Source: Bauldia sp.
Lineage (GTDB): Bacteria > Pseudomonadota > Alphaproteobacteria > Rhizobiales > Kaistiaceae
Assembly: GCF_020442045.1 (NCBI RefSeq)
Contig: NZ_JAGRLA010000048.1
Span: 1-50,452 of the forward strand
Length of the DNA stretch: 50,452 nt
Direction of reading: 5' to 3'
The number at the start of each line of letters is the position of its first letter. Position 1 is the stretch's first letter. Below are positions 35,432 through 46,055 of this stretch, one piece after another. The translations under genes were made by a program, and so were the position numbers. The notes beneath the pieces are model-generated. The model was not told the origin of the DNA. It ran no database searches and saw only the letters and a list, made by a program, of their open reading frames with translations.

Positions 35432-35515
35432 ATGAGCCTTGCCCGTCCGCTCCATATGGCTTTGGTTTGTGCCGCGTTCCTGTTCGTAGCTGCAGTTGTT
35501 TTCGGCGCCGTTTAG
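35432..35515 (+). CDS. 27-residue single-helix membrane peptide
   Basis: ATG at 35432 follows GGAGG by 6 nt and reads 27 codons to TAG. The peptide starts MSLARPLHM and then forms one uninterrupted hydrophobic helix (ALVCAAFLFVAAVVFGAV). A promoter candidate lies upstream and a textbook terminator downstream, so it looks like an independent transcription unit. Function unknown; it could be a small membrane regulator or stress peptide, or a hydrophobic (type I-like) toxin. A 27-residue frame alone would be weak evidence; the surrounding signals make it credible. Confidence 0.65.
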   Translation: MSLARPLHMALVCAAFLFVAAVVFGAV

Positions 35516-35549
35516 CGTCGGCATGAGTTGAGTCTAAGTTGTTCGTCTG

Positions 35550-35586
35550 GCCGGGCCCGCGAGAGCGGTGCGCCCGGCTTTGTTTT
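35550..35586 (+). terminator. Intrinsic terminator after the small ORF
   Basis: The stem GCCGGGC (35550-35556) pairs perfectly with GCCCGGC (35572-35578), with a smaller inner CGC/GCG stem, and is followed by TTTGTTTT (35579-35586). It lies 35 nt after the small ORF stop. Confidence 0.85.
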
Positions 35587-35612
35587 GTCCGGATTTCGGT
35601 GCCCGCCCGTCG

Positions 35613-37061
35613 CTAGCGATAGAAGCTCGGCATGAACATGATCAGGACGGCGAGGATCTCGAGCCGTCCCATGATCATCCCGAGGCACATCACGATCTTC
35701 GCCGCGTCGGGAAGGCTTGAGAAATTGCCCGCCGGACCGATCACCTCGCCGATTCCAGGGCCGATATTGCCGATCGTCGAGGCGGCGATCGAGATGCTGG
35801 TTTCGCCGCCCATGCCCAGCGCCGCCATGACGATCGCCATGCCCGCGAAGGCAAGCAGGTAGATGAAGACGAAGACCCCCACCGAGGCCGCCTGCTCGTC
35901 GGGGATGACGCGCCGCCCGTAGCGGATCGGCGCCACGACATGCGGGTAGATGGAGCGCTGGACGTGCTGCCTGACCACCGCATACATCACCTTGAAGCGG
36001 AATATCTTGATGGCGCCTGCCGTCGATCCCGTGCAGCCCCCCATGAAGCTCAGAGCGAAGAACCATACCGCCGCGAAGGTCCCCCAAAGCACATAGTCGG
36101 CCGAGGCATAGCCGGTCGTCGTGGCGATCGACACGACGTTGAAGGCGGCCTTGGTGAGGGCGGCATCGGCGGGGAAATCGAGCGCGATGAACAGCCAGAG
36201 CGCGAGGATCGCGACCAGGATCGCCACCACCGACACGAAGGTTGTGACCTGGGTGTCGAAGCGGTCCTGCAGCGAGCCGCCGCGCAGCATCCTGAGCAGC
36301 GACAGGAAGGGCAGCGCGCCGAGGATCATGAACAGGATCGCCGCCCATTCGAGCGCCGCGCTGTCGAAATGCGCGAAGGAGGCGTCGTGGGTCGAGAAGC
36401 CCGCCGTGCAGATCGTCGTCATCGCGTGGTTGAGCGCGTCGAAGGGCGTCATCCCGAGCATCCAGTAGACGACGAAGCACGCGGCGGTCAGCGTCACGTA
36501 GATCTCGACCACGGCAATCGCGATGCTGCGCATCCGCGGCAGCGACTTCTCCGAGCGCTCGGTGAATTCGAGCCGGAAGAGCTGCATGCCGCCGATCTTG
36601 AGAAACGGCAGGATGACGATGGCGAAGCCGATGATCCCGATCCCGCCGATCCACTGGCTGAACGAGCGCCAGAGCAGGACCGACTTCGCGGTATCGTCGA
36701 GGCCGACCATCACCGTCGCCCCGGTGGTGGTGATACCGGAGACCATCTCGAAATAGGCGTCGACGAGGGAGAGGTTGACCGGTTCCGCGATCAGCGGCAG
36801 CGCCGCGAAGGCCGGCACCATGATCCAGGCCACCACGGTCAGCAGGGTCGCGTCGCGAAAGCGCAACTGGAACTGCCGCCCCCGTGTGGTCAGCACGCAT
36901 CCGCCGGCGACCACCGCGGTGACGGCCGCAGAGACGCCGAATTCCTCGGCGTGGCCGTCCTCGGTCGCCAATGCGACAAGCGCCATCACGCCCTCGCCGG
37001 CCGAGATCGCGAAGAGAATCCACCCCAGGGTCAGGACAGCCGGCCAGATTTGAGGCAGCAA
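35613..37061 (-). CDS. trkH: Potassium uptake protein TrkH
   Basis: Ion-conducting subunit of the Trk potassium system, inner membrane. Its 482 residues have the four P-loop segments of the SKT superfamily: SGITTTGATVMVG, TTICTAGFSTHD, SIATTTGYASAD and STIGNIGPGIGEV. It also has the conserved FMGGCTGSTAGAIK. Hydrophobic helices cover the rest. The regulatory TrkA subunit is not in this window. Convergent with the small membrane ORF. The first hydrophobic helix begins directly after MLPQIWP, supporting this start. Confidence 0.94.
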   Translation of the reverse strand: MLPQIWPAVLTLGWILFAISAGEGVMALVALATEDGHAEEFGVSAAVTAVVAGGCVLTTRGRQFQLRFRDATLLTVVAWIMVPAFAALPLIAEPVNLSLVDAYFEMVSGITTTGATVMVGLDDTAKSVLLWRSFSQWIGGIGIIGFAIVILPFLKIGGMQLFRLEFTERSEKSLPRMRSIAIAVVEIYVTLTAACFVVYWMLGMTPFDALNHAMTTICTAGFSTHDASFAHFDSAALEWAAILFMILGALPFLSLLRMLRGGSLQDRFDTQVTTFVSVVAILVAILALWLFIALDFPADAALTKAAFNVVSIATTTGYASADYVLWGTFAAVWFFALSFMGGCTGSTAGAIKIFRFKVMYAVVRQHVQRSIYPHVVAPIRYGRRVIPDEQAASVGVFVFIYLLAFAGMAIVMAALGMGGETSISIAASTIGNIGPGIGEVIGPAGNFSSLPDAAKIVMCLGMIMGRLEILAVLIMFMPSFYR

Positions 37062-37235
37062 ATAGGGTCTCCGTCACACCGCCGTCGGCGGAAACCGCCC
37101 GCCCCCGCCGCGCCATCGATGGAAAGGGATCAAACCCGGTGCACGATCCGCCGACGGCTTCCAAGGCACTGAGCTTTACCCCAGATCGGCGGGCGCGGCC
37201 ATTGTCATGCTCGGCGTCCCGACCGCTCGCGGCAA

Positions 37236-38081
37236 TCAGTCCGTGCCGGGACCAGCCGCCCAGAATCGCGATTCGACCTCGAGCTTCCGGCCGGCTTCCA
37301 GGATCGCCTCGTCGGTCCCCAGCGACGTCGTTACGCTGCCCCGCTTCTCGTCATAGGGCGCCCCGACCATGCTCGGCTCACGCCACAGGCCGGTCGTGAT
37401 GGTGACACCGCGGAAGACGAGCTCGCCGTTGACGCGCGACAGGTTCATGCCGCCCGAGGACGAACCGCTGGCGTCGCAATCGGAGCGGTAGAAGGACGTG
37501 ATGCTGGTCGAGACCGGCACCCGCCGCACCCTGCAGCCCTGCGCGACCGGTACTTCGTTCGGCACCTCCTTCTCCATCCCGGCCGGATGGGCGGTGATGA
37601 CGATCAGCGGGTCGTCGGCCTTGACCGGATCGTCCGGCGCGACCGCGAAGGGCTCGGCGCCTTCGATCGGCTCGGCGAGCGGCACGATGGCGAAGTCATA
37701 GTTCGATCCCGGCTTCGGTGGCGTCGCACCGAATTGCCCGGCCTGCGGCACCAGGTCGATCTTCACCGGGTCCCGATCCTGGTTCTTGAAGAAGCAGTGC
37801 GAGCGCATCTTTCCGCTGGCCGGATCGAAGAAGATATGGCCCGCCGTGAGGATCTGCTGGTTCGACAGAAACAACGCGCCGGAGCCGAGCGACGGAGTCG
37901 GCCGGAAGCAGCCGACATAGCCCGACACCTTGCGGATGCGCTCGATCTCGCCGTCCGAAAGCCCGAGCGAGGGACCGATCACCACCAGCGAATCCCGATC
38001 GTCTTTGCCGTCGATGACGTTGGCGGTCGCAAAGACCGTCGACAGCACCAGGGCGATGGCGAGAAAGCCGAGTTTCTTCAT
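37236..38081 (-). CDS. Secreted trypsin-like serine protease
   Basis: 281 residues with a signal peptide (MKKLGFLAIALVLSTVFATA). A chymotrypsin-fold catalytic triad is recognisable: His in QQILTAGHIFF, Asp in NYDFAIVPL, and Ser in DCDASGSSSGGMN (GxSxGG). Four or more cysteines (VGCFRP, SHCFF, QGCRV, SDCD) could form disulfides. Substrate is unknown. The frame continues to 38315; the ATG at 38081 is the first with a signal peptide. It starts 44 nt after metH part 2 and may be read through from it. The 174-bp gap to trkH shows nothing recognisable. Confidence 0.85.
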   Translation of the reverse strand: MKKLGFLAIALVLSTVFATANVIDGKDDRDSLVVIGPSLGLSDGEIERIRKVSGYVGCFRPTPSLGSGALFLSNQQILTAGHIFFDPASGKMRSHCFFKNQDRDPVKIDLVPQAGQFGATPPKPGSNYDFAIVPLAEPIEGAEPFAVAPDDPVKADDPLIVITAHPAGMEKEVPNEVPVAQGCRVRRVPVSTSITSFYRSDCDASGSSSGGMNLSRVNGELVFRGVTITTGLWREPSMVGAPYDEKRGSVTTSLGTDEAILEAGRKLEVESRFWAAGPGTD

Positions 38082-38125
38082 GATGCGGACCAGCGTGACA
38101 TCAGAATTCGGAAGACGATACCCTG

Positions 38126-40785
<2,660 letters not shown>

Positions 40786-40789
<4 letters not shown>

Positions 40790-41244
40790 GCGTCAGTTCC
40801 TCCGTACAAAAGGGCAAGAGCACGGGCCGACAGCTTGTCTCCGGCAAACGGATGGACGACCTCGAGATTGCCGAGCTTCAGCCCGTCCGACATGTCCTCG
40901 CTGATGATGTGCGTACATCCGCCGGCTTCGGCCGCCGAGAGCAGGTTTGCGTCCCAAAAGGACAGGCGGCCCGTGGCGGCCTCCGCCAGTGCCCGTTCGG
41001 TGGAGCGCCGGGTGGCCGCGATGATACGGAAACTGGTCAGCAGGTTCCTCGCTGCCTGGGCGCACTGCCACGGGGGACGCCGGAGCTGCCTCGCCAGGGC
41101 GGAGTAGAACTCTCCCGCGACCTGGAGCACCATCGGAGCGCTCCGCGCCGCCAGCGCATCGAGAATCTCCGTCGAGGCATCCTGCTTGGCGGGATCGTCG
41201 CCATCGACGTTGTAGACGAAGATGTTCGTGTCGGCGGTGATCAC
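40786..41244 (-). CDS. PIN-domain ribonuclease toxin (VapC-like)
   Basis: 152-residue PIN protein. The N-terminal strand [14 protein letters not shown] carries D5, and E45 lies in [10 protein letters not shown]98 is in [11 protein letters not shown] and E116/D117 in [10 protein letters not shown], so the four-acid active site is complete. It starts at a GTG overlapping the upstream gene stop (GTGA), and its own stop overlaps the metH part 2 start (TTGA). It is thus fully embedded in the methionine operon. Most likely the toxin of a toxin-antitoxin pair; substrate RNA unknown. Confidence 0.87.
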
Positions 41245-41684
41245 GAACCATCTCCCTCATGCAGTTGCTCGCGCGTGACCTTCCTTCCTTCGGACGACCA
41301 ACCCGCATTTCTCAGCGCCTTGAACGCTTCCCATGCAGCCTGCCGCTCCACTTCGCCTGCCTCGTCCCAATCCCGAGGGACCGTGCTGGACCCGCTCTCC
41401 GCGGAGCTGACCGCCTCGATGTTCACCAGGATCCCCCCGGATGCCTTGTTGGCCCGATAGAGGTCGCGCCAACGGAGCGCAGCGGGGCCTATGGGGGCAA
41501 GACCCGGCGTAGGCCTGCCAGTCGTACGATTGTCCTGCATCTTCTTCCATTCGCCGACATTGCCGTCCACCCTGAGCCGGACGATCTCTCCGGCACGAAG
41601 GCGCTCAAGCCTCGAAAGAAACGCGGTATCGCCGTGGATTCCCTTGAACCAGAGCACCGTGTCCTTGACTTCAACCTTCATCAT
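41241..41684 (-). CDS. Putative antitoxin of unrecognised family, partner of PIN toxin
   Basis: 147 residues. The N-terminal region ([20 protein letters not shown], then [17 protein letters not shown]) looks like a compact alpha/beta domain. It is not the AbrB, ribbon-helix-helix, Phd or PSK fold I would expect in VapB-like partners. The C-terminal tail ([20 protein letters not shown], then [15 protein letters not shown]) resembles the helix-plus-tail that antitoxins use to bind PIN proteins. The ATG at 41684 (or 41681) follows GAGGAGG; the longer frame to 41798 crosses the promoter. The antitoxin role is inferred from the overlap with the PIN gene and its own promoter. Confidence 0.6.
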   Translation of the reverse strand: MMKVEVKDTVLWFKGIHGDTAFLSRLERLRAGEIVRLRVDGNVGEWKKMQDNRTTGRPTPGLAPIGPAALRWRDLYRANKASGGILVNIEAVSSAESGSSTVPRDWDEAGEVERQAAWEAFKALRNAGWSSEGRKVTREQLHEGDGS

Positions 41685-41715
41685 CGCGTCCTCCTCGGCA
41701 AACGAGCCCGGAGGA

Positions 41716-41743
41716 AATATACGAGCAGCCGGCGGCATGTCAA
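41716..41743 (-). promoter_or_regulatory. Sigma70-like promoter of the antitoxin-PIN pair
   Basis: On the minus strand TTGACA (41738-41743, perfect -35) and TATATT (41716-41721) are 16 bp apart, about 32 bp before the antitoxin ATG. This is the best promoter match in the window and would also drive metH part 2. Confidence 0.75.
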
Positions 41744-41752
41744 TCATCCCCA

Positions 41753-41789
41753 ATATGCCCCCATATGCCCTGATATGCCAGGCTATGCA
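41753..41789. repeat. ATATGCC direct-repeat array, 10-bp period
   Basis: ATATGCC occurs at 41753-41759, 41763-41769 and 41773-41779, and a variant CTATGCA at 41783-41789: four copies on one helical face. The array is between the metH part 1 stop and the -35 of the antitoxin promoter, ending 9 bp from it. It fits a cooperative regulator site; the bound protein is unknown. Confidence 0.75.
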
Positions 41790-41813
41790 TACGTCCACCC
41801 ATCGACTCGGCGC

Positions 41814-42881
41814 TCAGCTCGCCACCTCAAACGGCTCCAGGCCGGACAGCCGGAGCTTGTGTTCGGCCTTCGGTACGGCGCGCGGCGCGGCTCCCTCGAC
41901 CGCGCTGGCGATCGCCCGTATGTGGTCCGGCGTCGTACCGCAGCAGCCGCCGACGATATTGACCAGCCCCGCGCGCGCGAATTCGCCGAGCTGGGTGGCC
42001 ATCGCTTCGGGGCTCTCGTCATATTCGCCGAACTCGTTCGGCAGGCCGGCATTGGGATAGGCGCAGACCAGTGTGTCCGCGACCCGCGAGAGCTCGTCGA
42101 TATGGGCGCGCATCTCCTTGGCGCCGAGCGCGCAATTGAGGCCGAAGGTCATCGGATGGGCGTGGCGGAGCGAATACCAGAAGGCCGTCGGCGTCTGGCC
42201 GGACAGCGTCCGGCCGGACAGGTCGGTGATCGTGCCGGAGATCATCAGCGGCAGGCGGACACCCTTTTCCGCGAAGGCCTCCTCGGCCGCGACCATGCCC
42301 GCCTTGGCGTTCAGCGTGTCGAAGATGGTCTCGAAGAGGATCAGGTCGGCGCCGCCGTCGATCAGTCCCCGCACCGCCTCGCCATAGGCGGCGACGAGGT
42401 CGTCGAAGGTGATGTTGCGGAAGCCGGGATTGTTGACGTCGGGCGAGATCGAGGCGGAGCGGTTGGTCGGTCCGATCGCTCCGGCGACGAAGCGTGGCCG
42501 GTCCGGCGTCTCGGCGGTCACCTCGTCGCAGGCCTCCCTGGCGATCCGCGCGCCCTCGCGGTTGAGCTCGTAGGCGAGCTCCTCCATCCCGTAATCGGCC
42601 TGGGCGATGGAGGTCGAGGAGAAGGTGTTGGATTCGACGATGTCGGCCCCGGCATGCAGATAGGCGAGGTGGAAGGACTTCAGGTGCTCCGGCTGCGTCA
42701 GGTTGAGCAGGTCGTTATTGCCCTTGAGGTCGCTCGGCCAGTCCTTGAAGCGCTCGCCGCGGAAATCCTCCTCGGTCAGCTTCAGGGACTGGATCAGCGT
42801 GCCCATCGCCCCGTCGAGGACGAGGACGCGGCTTACGGCTTCCGCCATCAGTACGGATCGGGCATTGGTCTGCCGGGTCAT
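41814..42881 (-). CDS. metH: Methionine synthase part 1 (homocysteine S-methyltransferase domain)
   Basis: 355-residue homocysteine-binding module of cobalamin-dependent methionine synthase. It has the N-terminal [35 protein letters not shown], and the zinc cysteines in [12 protein letters not shown] and [12 protein letters not shown]. It ends with LRLSGLEPF, the linker that joins to the folate domain in one-piece MetH, so this is a genuine split rather than a separate MHT/YagD-type enzyme. Part 2 lies beyond an intervening toxin-antitoxin pair. Confidence 0.93.
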   Translation of the reverse strand: MTRQTNARSVLMAEAVSRVLVLDGAMGTLIQSLKLTEEDFRGERFKDWPSDLKGNNDLLNLTQPEHLKSFHLAYLHAGADIVESNTFSSTSIAQADYGMEELAYELNREGARIAREACDEVTAETPDRPRFVAGAIGPTNRSASISPDVNNPGFRNITFDDLVAAYGEAVRGLIDGGADLILFETIFDTLNAKAGMVAAEEAFAEKGVRLPLMISGTITDLSGRTLSGQTPTAFWYSLRHAHPMTFGLNCALGAKEMRAHIDELSRVADTLVCAYPNAGLPNEFGEYDESPEAMATQLGEFARAGLVNIVGGCCGTTPDHIRAIASAVEGAAPRAVPKAEHKLRLSGLEPFEVAS

Positions 42882-42891
42882 CGGCGTGTTC

Positions 42892-43278
42892 CTATTCGCA
42901 GGTTACGTGGCATTCTTCCGTCCGCCCGTTCTCCGGCAGGCAGACGGCACTGTCGATGCCGGCATCGTCGCTCGTTTCGATGCTGGCATGGTCGCCCGCC
43001 TCGACGCTGCAGCGGCCGTCAACGAAGGTCCGGATCTCGCCGCCGATCTCATACAGGCAGCTGACCGACTGCTGGCCGTCGCCGGTCCTGTCGAGGCTCA
43101 TCTGGTCGAGCCACGACGAGCCAAGCGATTCCCAGGCGATCCCCCTGTCGTCGGTCGCCCGCGTGGTCAGCGCCGTCGGGCATTCGATCGTCGTGCCGGC
43201 AAAGGCCGGACCGCCGGCCGTGAGCCAGGCAAGGCCAGTCCCGAAAACCACCGCCGGCCATGCCCACACCCCGTTCAT
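42892..43278 (-). CDS. Small exported six-cysteine protein
   Basis: 128 residues. A signal peptide ([17 protein letters not shown]) ends before GTTIECP. The mature part is about 100 acidic residues with six cysteines (IECPT, VSCLYE, GRCSVE, AVCLPE, EECHV, VTCE), suggesting three disulfides in the periplasm. The ATG at 43278 follows GAGGAGGGG and overlaps the VOC gene stop by 4 nt, so expression is coupled to the methionine operon. The segment [19 protein letters not shown] looks like a beta-hairpin. I do not recognise the family. Confidence 0.7.
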   Translation of the reverse strand: MNGVWAWPAVVFGTGLAWLTAGGPAFAGTTIECPTALTTRATDDRGIAWESLGSSWLDQMSLDRTGDGQQSVSCLYEIGGEIRTFVDGRCSVEAGDHASIETSDDAGIDSAVCLPENGRTEECHVTCE

Positions 43279-43652
43279 GTCCCCTCCTCTCCGGTCGCCG
43301 CGCTGATGAATTCGAGCCGGTTGCCGAAGGGATCGCGCGTATGGAACCGTCCCCCGGCGATCGATTCGACGCGGGTGACCTCGCAATCGGCATCGGCCAG
43401 TTGCCGCTCCAGCGCATCGATGTCATCGACGAGAAAGGCGGGATGGGCGAGCGCCGCCGGGCGGAAGTCGGCGCCGCAGCGAAAATGGATCTGCTGGTCG
43501 CCAAGGCGAACCCAGAGGAAGCTCCGGCCGGCGGCCTCGCGCGGCCGCGACACCTCCTCCAGTCCGAGCAGCCCGACATAATAGGCGCGCGTCGCATCCT
43601 CGGCGCCCACCGGCACCTCGATCTGGATATGGTCGATGCCGAGCAGCGTCAT
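43275..43652 (-). CDS. VOC-family (glyoxalase/bleomycin-resistance fold) protein
   Basis: 125 residues with two beta-alpha-beta-beta-beta modules. The metal-type positions are LGIDHIQIEVPVG (His near residue 7), FHTRDPFGNRLEFI (acidic near 115) and AYYVGLLGLEEVSRP. Such proteins are dioxygenases, isomerases or lyases, or metal-binding resistance proteins; the substrate is unknown. It overlaps metF (ATGA) and the exported-protein gene (ATGA), so it is part of the methionine/one-carbon operon. Confidence 0.87.
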   Translation of the reverse strand: MTLLGIDHIQIEVPVGAEDATRAYYVGLLGLEEVSRPREAAGRSFLWVRLGDQQIHFRCGADFRPAALAHPAFLVDDIDALERQLADADCEVTRVESIAGGRFHTRDPFGNRLEFISAATGEEGT

Positions 43653-44569
43653 GCCGCGGCTTCCGCCGGGGCCGGTTTGACCGGCCGCATGCCGAGCAGG
43701 TGGCAGATGGCGTAGACCAGATCGGCCCGGTTCATCGTGTAGAAGTGGAAGTCGGTGACGCCTCGATCGACCAGATCGAGCACCTGCTCCGCTGCGACCG
43801 CGGCCGCAACGAGCTGGCGGGTCGCCGGGTCGTCGTCCAGGCCCTCGAAGCGTTGCGCCAGCCAGTCGGGAATCGAGGCGCCGCAGCCAGCGGCGAAACG
43901 GGCGATCTGCGCGAAATTGTGGACCGGAGCGATACCCGGGACGATCGGAATGTCGATGCCGGCGGCGCGGACCCGCTCGACATAGGCCTCATAGCGGTCG
44001 TTGTCGAAGAAGAATTGGGTAATGGCGCGATCCGCCCCGGCGTCGACCTTGCGCTTCAGCATATCGATATCCGTCATCCAGTCGGGGCTTTCGGGATGCT
44101 TTTCCGGATAGGCCGCGACGGAGACCTCGAAATCGCCGAGCTTGCGAATGCCGGCCACGAGGTCGGAGCTGCGCTGATAGCCGCCCGGATGCGGCGCATA
44201 GGCGGTGCCGACGCCCTGCTCCGGGTCGCCGCGCAGCGCCACGATGTGACGAACCCCCGCCTCGCCATAGCCGCGCACGACGGCGTCGACCTCGTCGCGC
44301 GTCGCCGCCACGCAGGTGAGGTGGGCCGCGGGCCTCAGCGGCGTCTCCCTGAGGATGCGCGACACCGTCGCATGGGTGCGTTCGCGGGTCGATCCGCCGG
44401 CGCCATAGGTGACCGAGACGAAGCCCGGCGCGAGCGGCGCGAGGCGCTCGATCGACTGCCAGAGCTTCTCTTCCATCGCCGGCGTCTTCGGCGGGAAGAA
44501 CTCGAAGGAGACGTTGAGATGGGAATTGGCGCCGAGCAGGCGGCTTGCGCGTTTGGCATCGTCCGACAT
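43649..44569 (-). CDS. metF: Methylenetetrahydrofolate reductase
   Basis: FAD-dependent enzyme giving 5-methyl-THF, the methyl donor for MetH downstream. TIM-barrel motifs include VSFEFFPPKTPAMEEKLW, VSVTYGAGGSTRERTH, HIVALRGDPE and ITQFFFDNDRY. 306 residues. The frame reaches 44629; the ATG at 44569 (MSDDAKRASRL) overlaps the regulator stop by one base (TGATG). It lies directly after the ArsR-methyltransferase gene, supporting regulation of methionine synthesis. Confidence 0.96.
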   Translation of the reverse strand: MSDDAKRASRLLGANSHLNVSFEFFPPKTPAMEEKLWQSIERLAPLAPGFVSVTYGAGGSTRERTHATVSRILRETPLRPAAHLTCVAATRDEVDAVVRGYGEAGVRHIVALRGDPEQGVGTAYAPHPGGYQRSSDLVAGIRKLGDFEVSVAAYPEKHPESPDWMTDIDMLKRKVDAGADRAITQFFFDNDRYEAYVERVRAAGIDIPIVPGIAPVHNFAQIARFAAGCGASIPDWLAQRFEGLDDDPATRQLVAAAVAAEQVLDLVDRGVTDFHFYTMNRADLVYAICHLLGMRPVKPAPAEAAA

Positions 44570-45561
44570 CACGCCACCTCCCGCTCGGTTGCTCCGGCGA
44601 TCGCCATCCGCGGGTCTTTCGCCAACCACAGCGTCACCTTGAGCTCATCGTCGTCGCCGGCCGGCAGTTCGACCACCTCGCCGAGGTCGAGCCCATGCGC
44701 CGCGACCCACTGGCCGACCTGGTCGCGGCCGAAACCGAGTCGGCGATGGGCATGCTCCTCGCGGAGGAATTCGAGATCGTGCGGCGCGAAGTCGACCACG
44801 AGCAGCCGCCCGCCCGGCCGCAACACCCGCGCCGCCTCGGCCAGCGCCCGCTCCGGATCGTCGAGAAAGTGCAGCACCTGGTGGATCAGCACCAGATTGA
44901 AGGAGCCGCGCGGCAGCGAGAGGTTGTAGATGTCGCCGAGCCGGACCTGGGCATTGGCGATTCCCGCCCGGTCGAGATTGGCCCGCGCCACCGCCAGCAT
45001 GCTCGACGACGCATCGACGCCGATCGCCCGGCTGTAGAGCGGATGGAGCAGCTCGAGCATCCGCCCGGTCCCCGTCCCGAGATCGAGCATGCTGTCGAAG
45101 GGCCGCTCGCCGACGAGGTCGACGACCGCCGCCTCGACCGCGTCCTCGGCGACGTGCAGCGCCCTGATGGTGTCCCAGGCGGCCGCGTTCTCGCTGAAAT
45201 ACCGCTCGGCGGCGACCGCATGATCCTGCTTGATCTGCGCCAGACGCTCGCGGTCGCGGGCAAGCACCGGGTCGTCGGGATCGGCCGCGGCCAGCAGCTC
45301 ATCCGCGAGCCGCCGTCCCGCCGTCCCTTCCGTCAGCCGGTAGAAGACCCACGCTCCCTCCGGATAGCGGTCGATCAGCCCGCTATCGGCAAGCAGCTTG
45401 ACGTGGCGGGAGATCCGGGGCTGCGACTGGCCGAGGATCGCCGTCAGGTCCTTGACCGAAAGTTCGGCCTGATGGAGCAGCGCCAGTATTCTCAATCGCG
45501 AACTCTCGCCCGCGGCCCGAAGCGCCGCCAGCAGCGCGTCTATGGTAAAGGTATCCCGCAT
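44569..45561 (-). CDS. ArsR-type regulator fused to SAM-dependent methyltransferase
   Basis: 330 residues. The N-terminal winged helix (about 1-95) has the recognition helix in DLTAILGQSQPRISRHVKLL. The C-terminal class I methyltransferase fold (about 130-290) has motif I MLDLGTGTGRMLELL, IGVDASSSML and VLRPGGRLLVVDFAPHD. No arsenic-type cysteine pair is present in the DNA-binding helix. Heading the metF-metH operon, it probably senses SAM or SAH (a SahR-like role) and represses or tunes it. The ATG at 45561 was chosen over the frame start at 45663 because it leads directly into the ArsR domain and lies after the operator-like palindrome. Confidence 0.88.
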   Translation of the reverse strand: MRDTFTIDALLAALRAAGESSRLRILALLHQAELSVKDLTAILGQSQPRISRHVKLLADSGLIDRYPEGAWVFYRLTEGTAGRRLADELLAAADPDDPVLARDRERLAQIKQDHAVAAERYFSENAAAWDTIRALHVAEDAVEAAVVDLVGERPFDSMLDLGTGTGRMLELLHPLYSRAIGVDASSSMLAVARANLDRAGIANAQVRLGDIYNLSLPRGSFNLVLIHQVLHFLDDPERALAEAARVLRPGGRLLVVDFAPHDLEFLREEHAHRRLGFGRDQVGQWVAAHGLDLGEVVELPAGDDDELKVTLWLAKDPRMAIAGATEREVA

Positions 45562-45597
45562 GATCCCGTGACCACTCCCTCTTTCTAGTGAACATAT

Positions 45598-45613
45598 ACA
45601 TATCTTTATATGT
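45598..45613. promoter_or_regulatory. Palindromic operator candidate ACATAT-N4-ATATGT
   Basis: A perfect 6-bp inverted repeat (45598-45603 and 45608-45613) with a CTTT centre lies 36 bp upstream of the ArsR-methyltransferase ATG, in an AT-rich patch that contrasts with the GC-rich flanks. Preceding ACATAT-like bases extend it on one side. The likely ligand is the adjacent ArsR-type regulator. Confidence 0.6.
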
Positions 45614-45641
45614 CGAGGGAAGCCCTTCCCGCGTGTTGACC

Positions 45642-45681
45642 TTGACGTCCCGCTCCACTTCATTTAACCATTTCATTAAAT
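45642..45681 (+). promoter_or_regulatory. Promoter and palindrome of the arsR-AHSA1 pair
   Basis: TTGACG (45642-45647) and TAACCA (45665-45670) are 17 bp apart. A perfect inverted repeat ATTTAA-N8-TTAAAT (45662-45667 and 45676-45681) covers the -10 and ends 14 bp before the GTG start. This is the expected site for autorepression by the ArsR protein. Confidence 0.5.
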
Positions 45682-45695
45682 AAAGGAGAGGCACA

Positions 45696-46055
45696 GTGGC
45701 CCCTGCGCCCGCCATCACCGCCGTATTTGGCGCCCTGTCGGACCCGACGCGGCTTGCGATCGTCGAGCGCCTTCTCAAGGAAGGCGAGCATTCGGCGGGC
45801 GAGATCGCTGCGCCCTTCGCGATCAGCAAGCCGGCGATCTCGAAGCACCTCCGGGTGCTGGAAGATGCCGGCCTGATCGAACGGCGCGTCGCCCGGCAAT
45901 GGCGGGTCTGCCGGATTCGCCCGGAGGCGATCCGGCTGGTCGACGACTGGATGCGGGAATACCGGAAATTCTGGGAGGGCTCCTTCGACCGCCTCGAGCA
46001 GGTCCTTGCCGCCGCGGAAACAGAGGAAGGCGAAAATGGCCGATACGACGAATAA
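45696..46055 (+). CDS. ArsR-family transcriptional repressor
   Basis: 119 residues, a compact winged helix: [15 protein letters not shown], then the recognition region [20 protein letters not shown] and the wing [16 protein letters not shown]. It matches the ArsR subgroup usually paired with AHSA1/SRPBCC genes rather than metal sensors, as no CxC metal site is present. It starts at a GTG after AAAGGAGAGG. It overlaps the next gene by 20 nt. Confidence 0.9.
   Translation: MAPAPAITAVFGALSDPTRLAIVERLLKEGEHSAGEIAAPFAISKPAISKHLRVLEDAGLIERRVARQWRVCRIRPEAIRLVDDWMREYRKFWEGSFDRLEQVLAAAETEEGENGRYDE

Noticed and set aside
41814..42881. Stand-alone S-methylmethionine:homocysteine methyltransferase
   Set aside because: The C-terminal LRLSGLEPF linker and co-localised part 2 indicate the first module of a split MetH.
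42882..45561. SAM or cobalamin riboswitch in the metF-metH operon
   Set aside because: Genes overlap or nearly touch, leaving no room, and no riboswitch core motifs were seen in the leader at 45562-45690.
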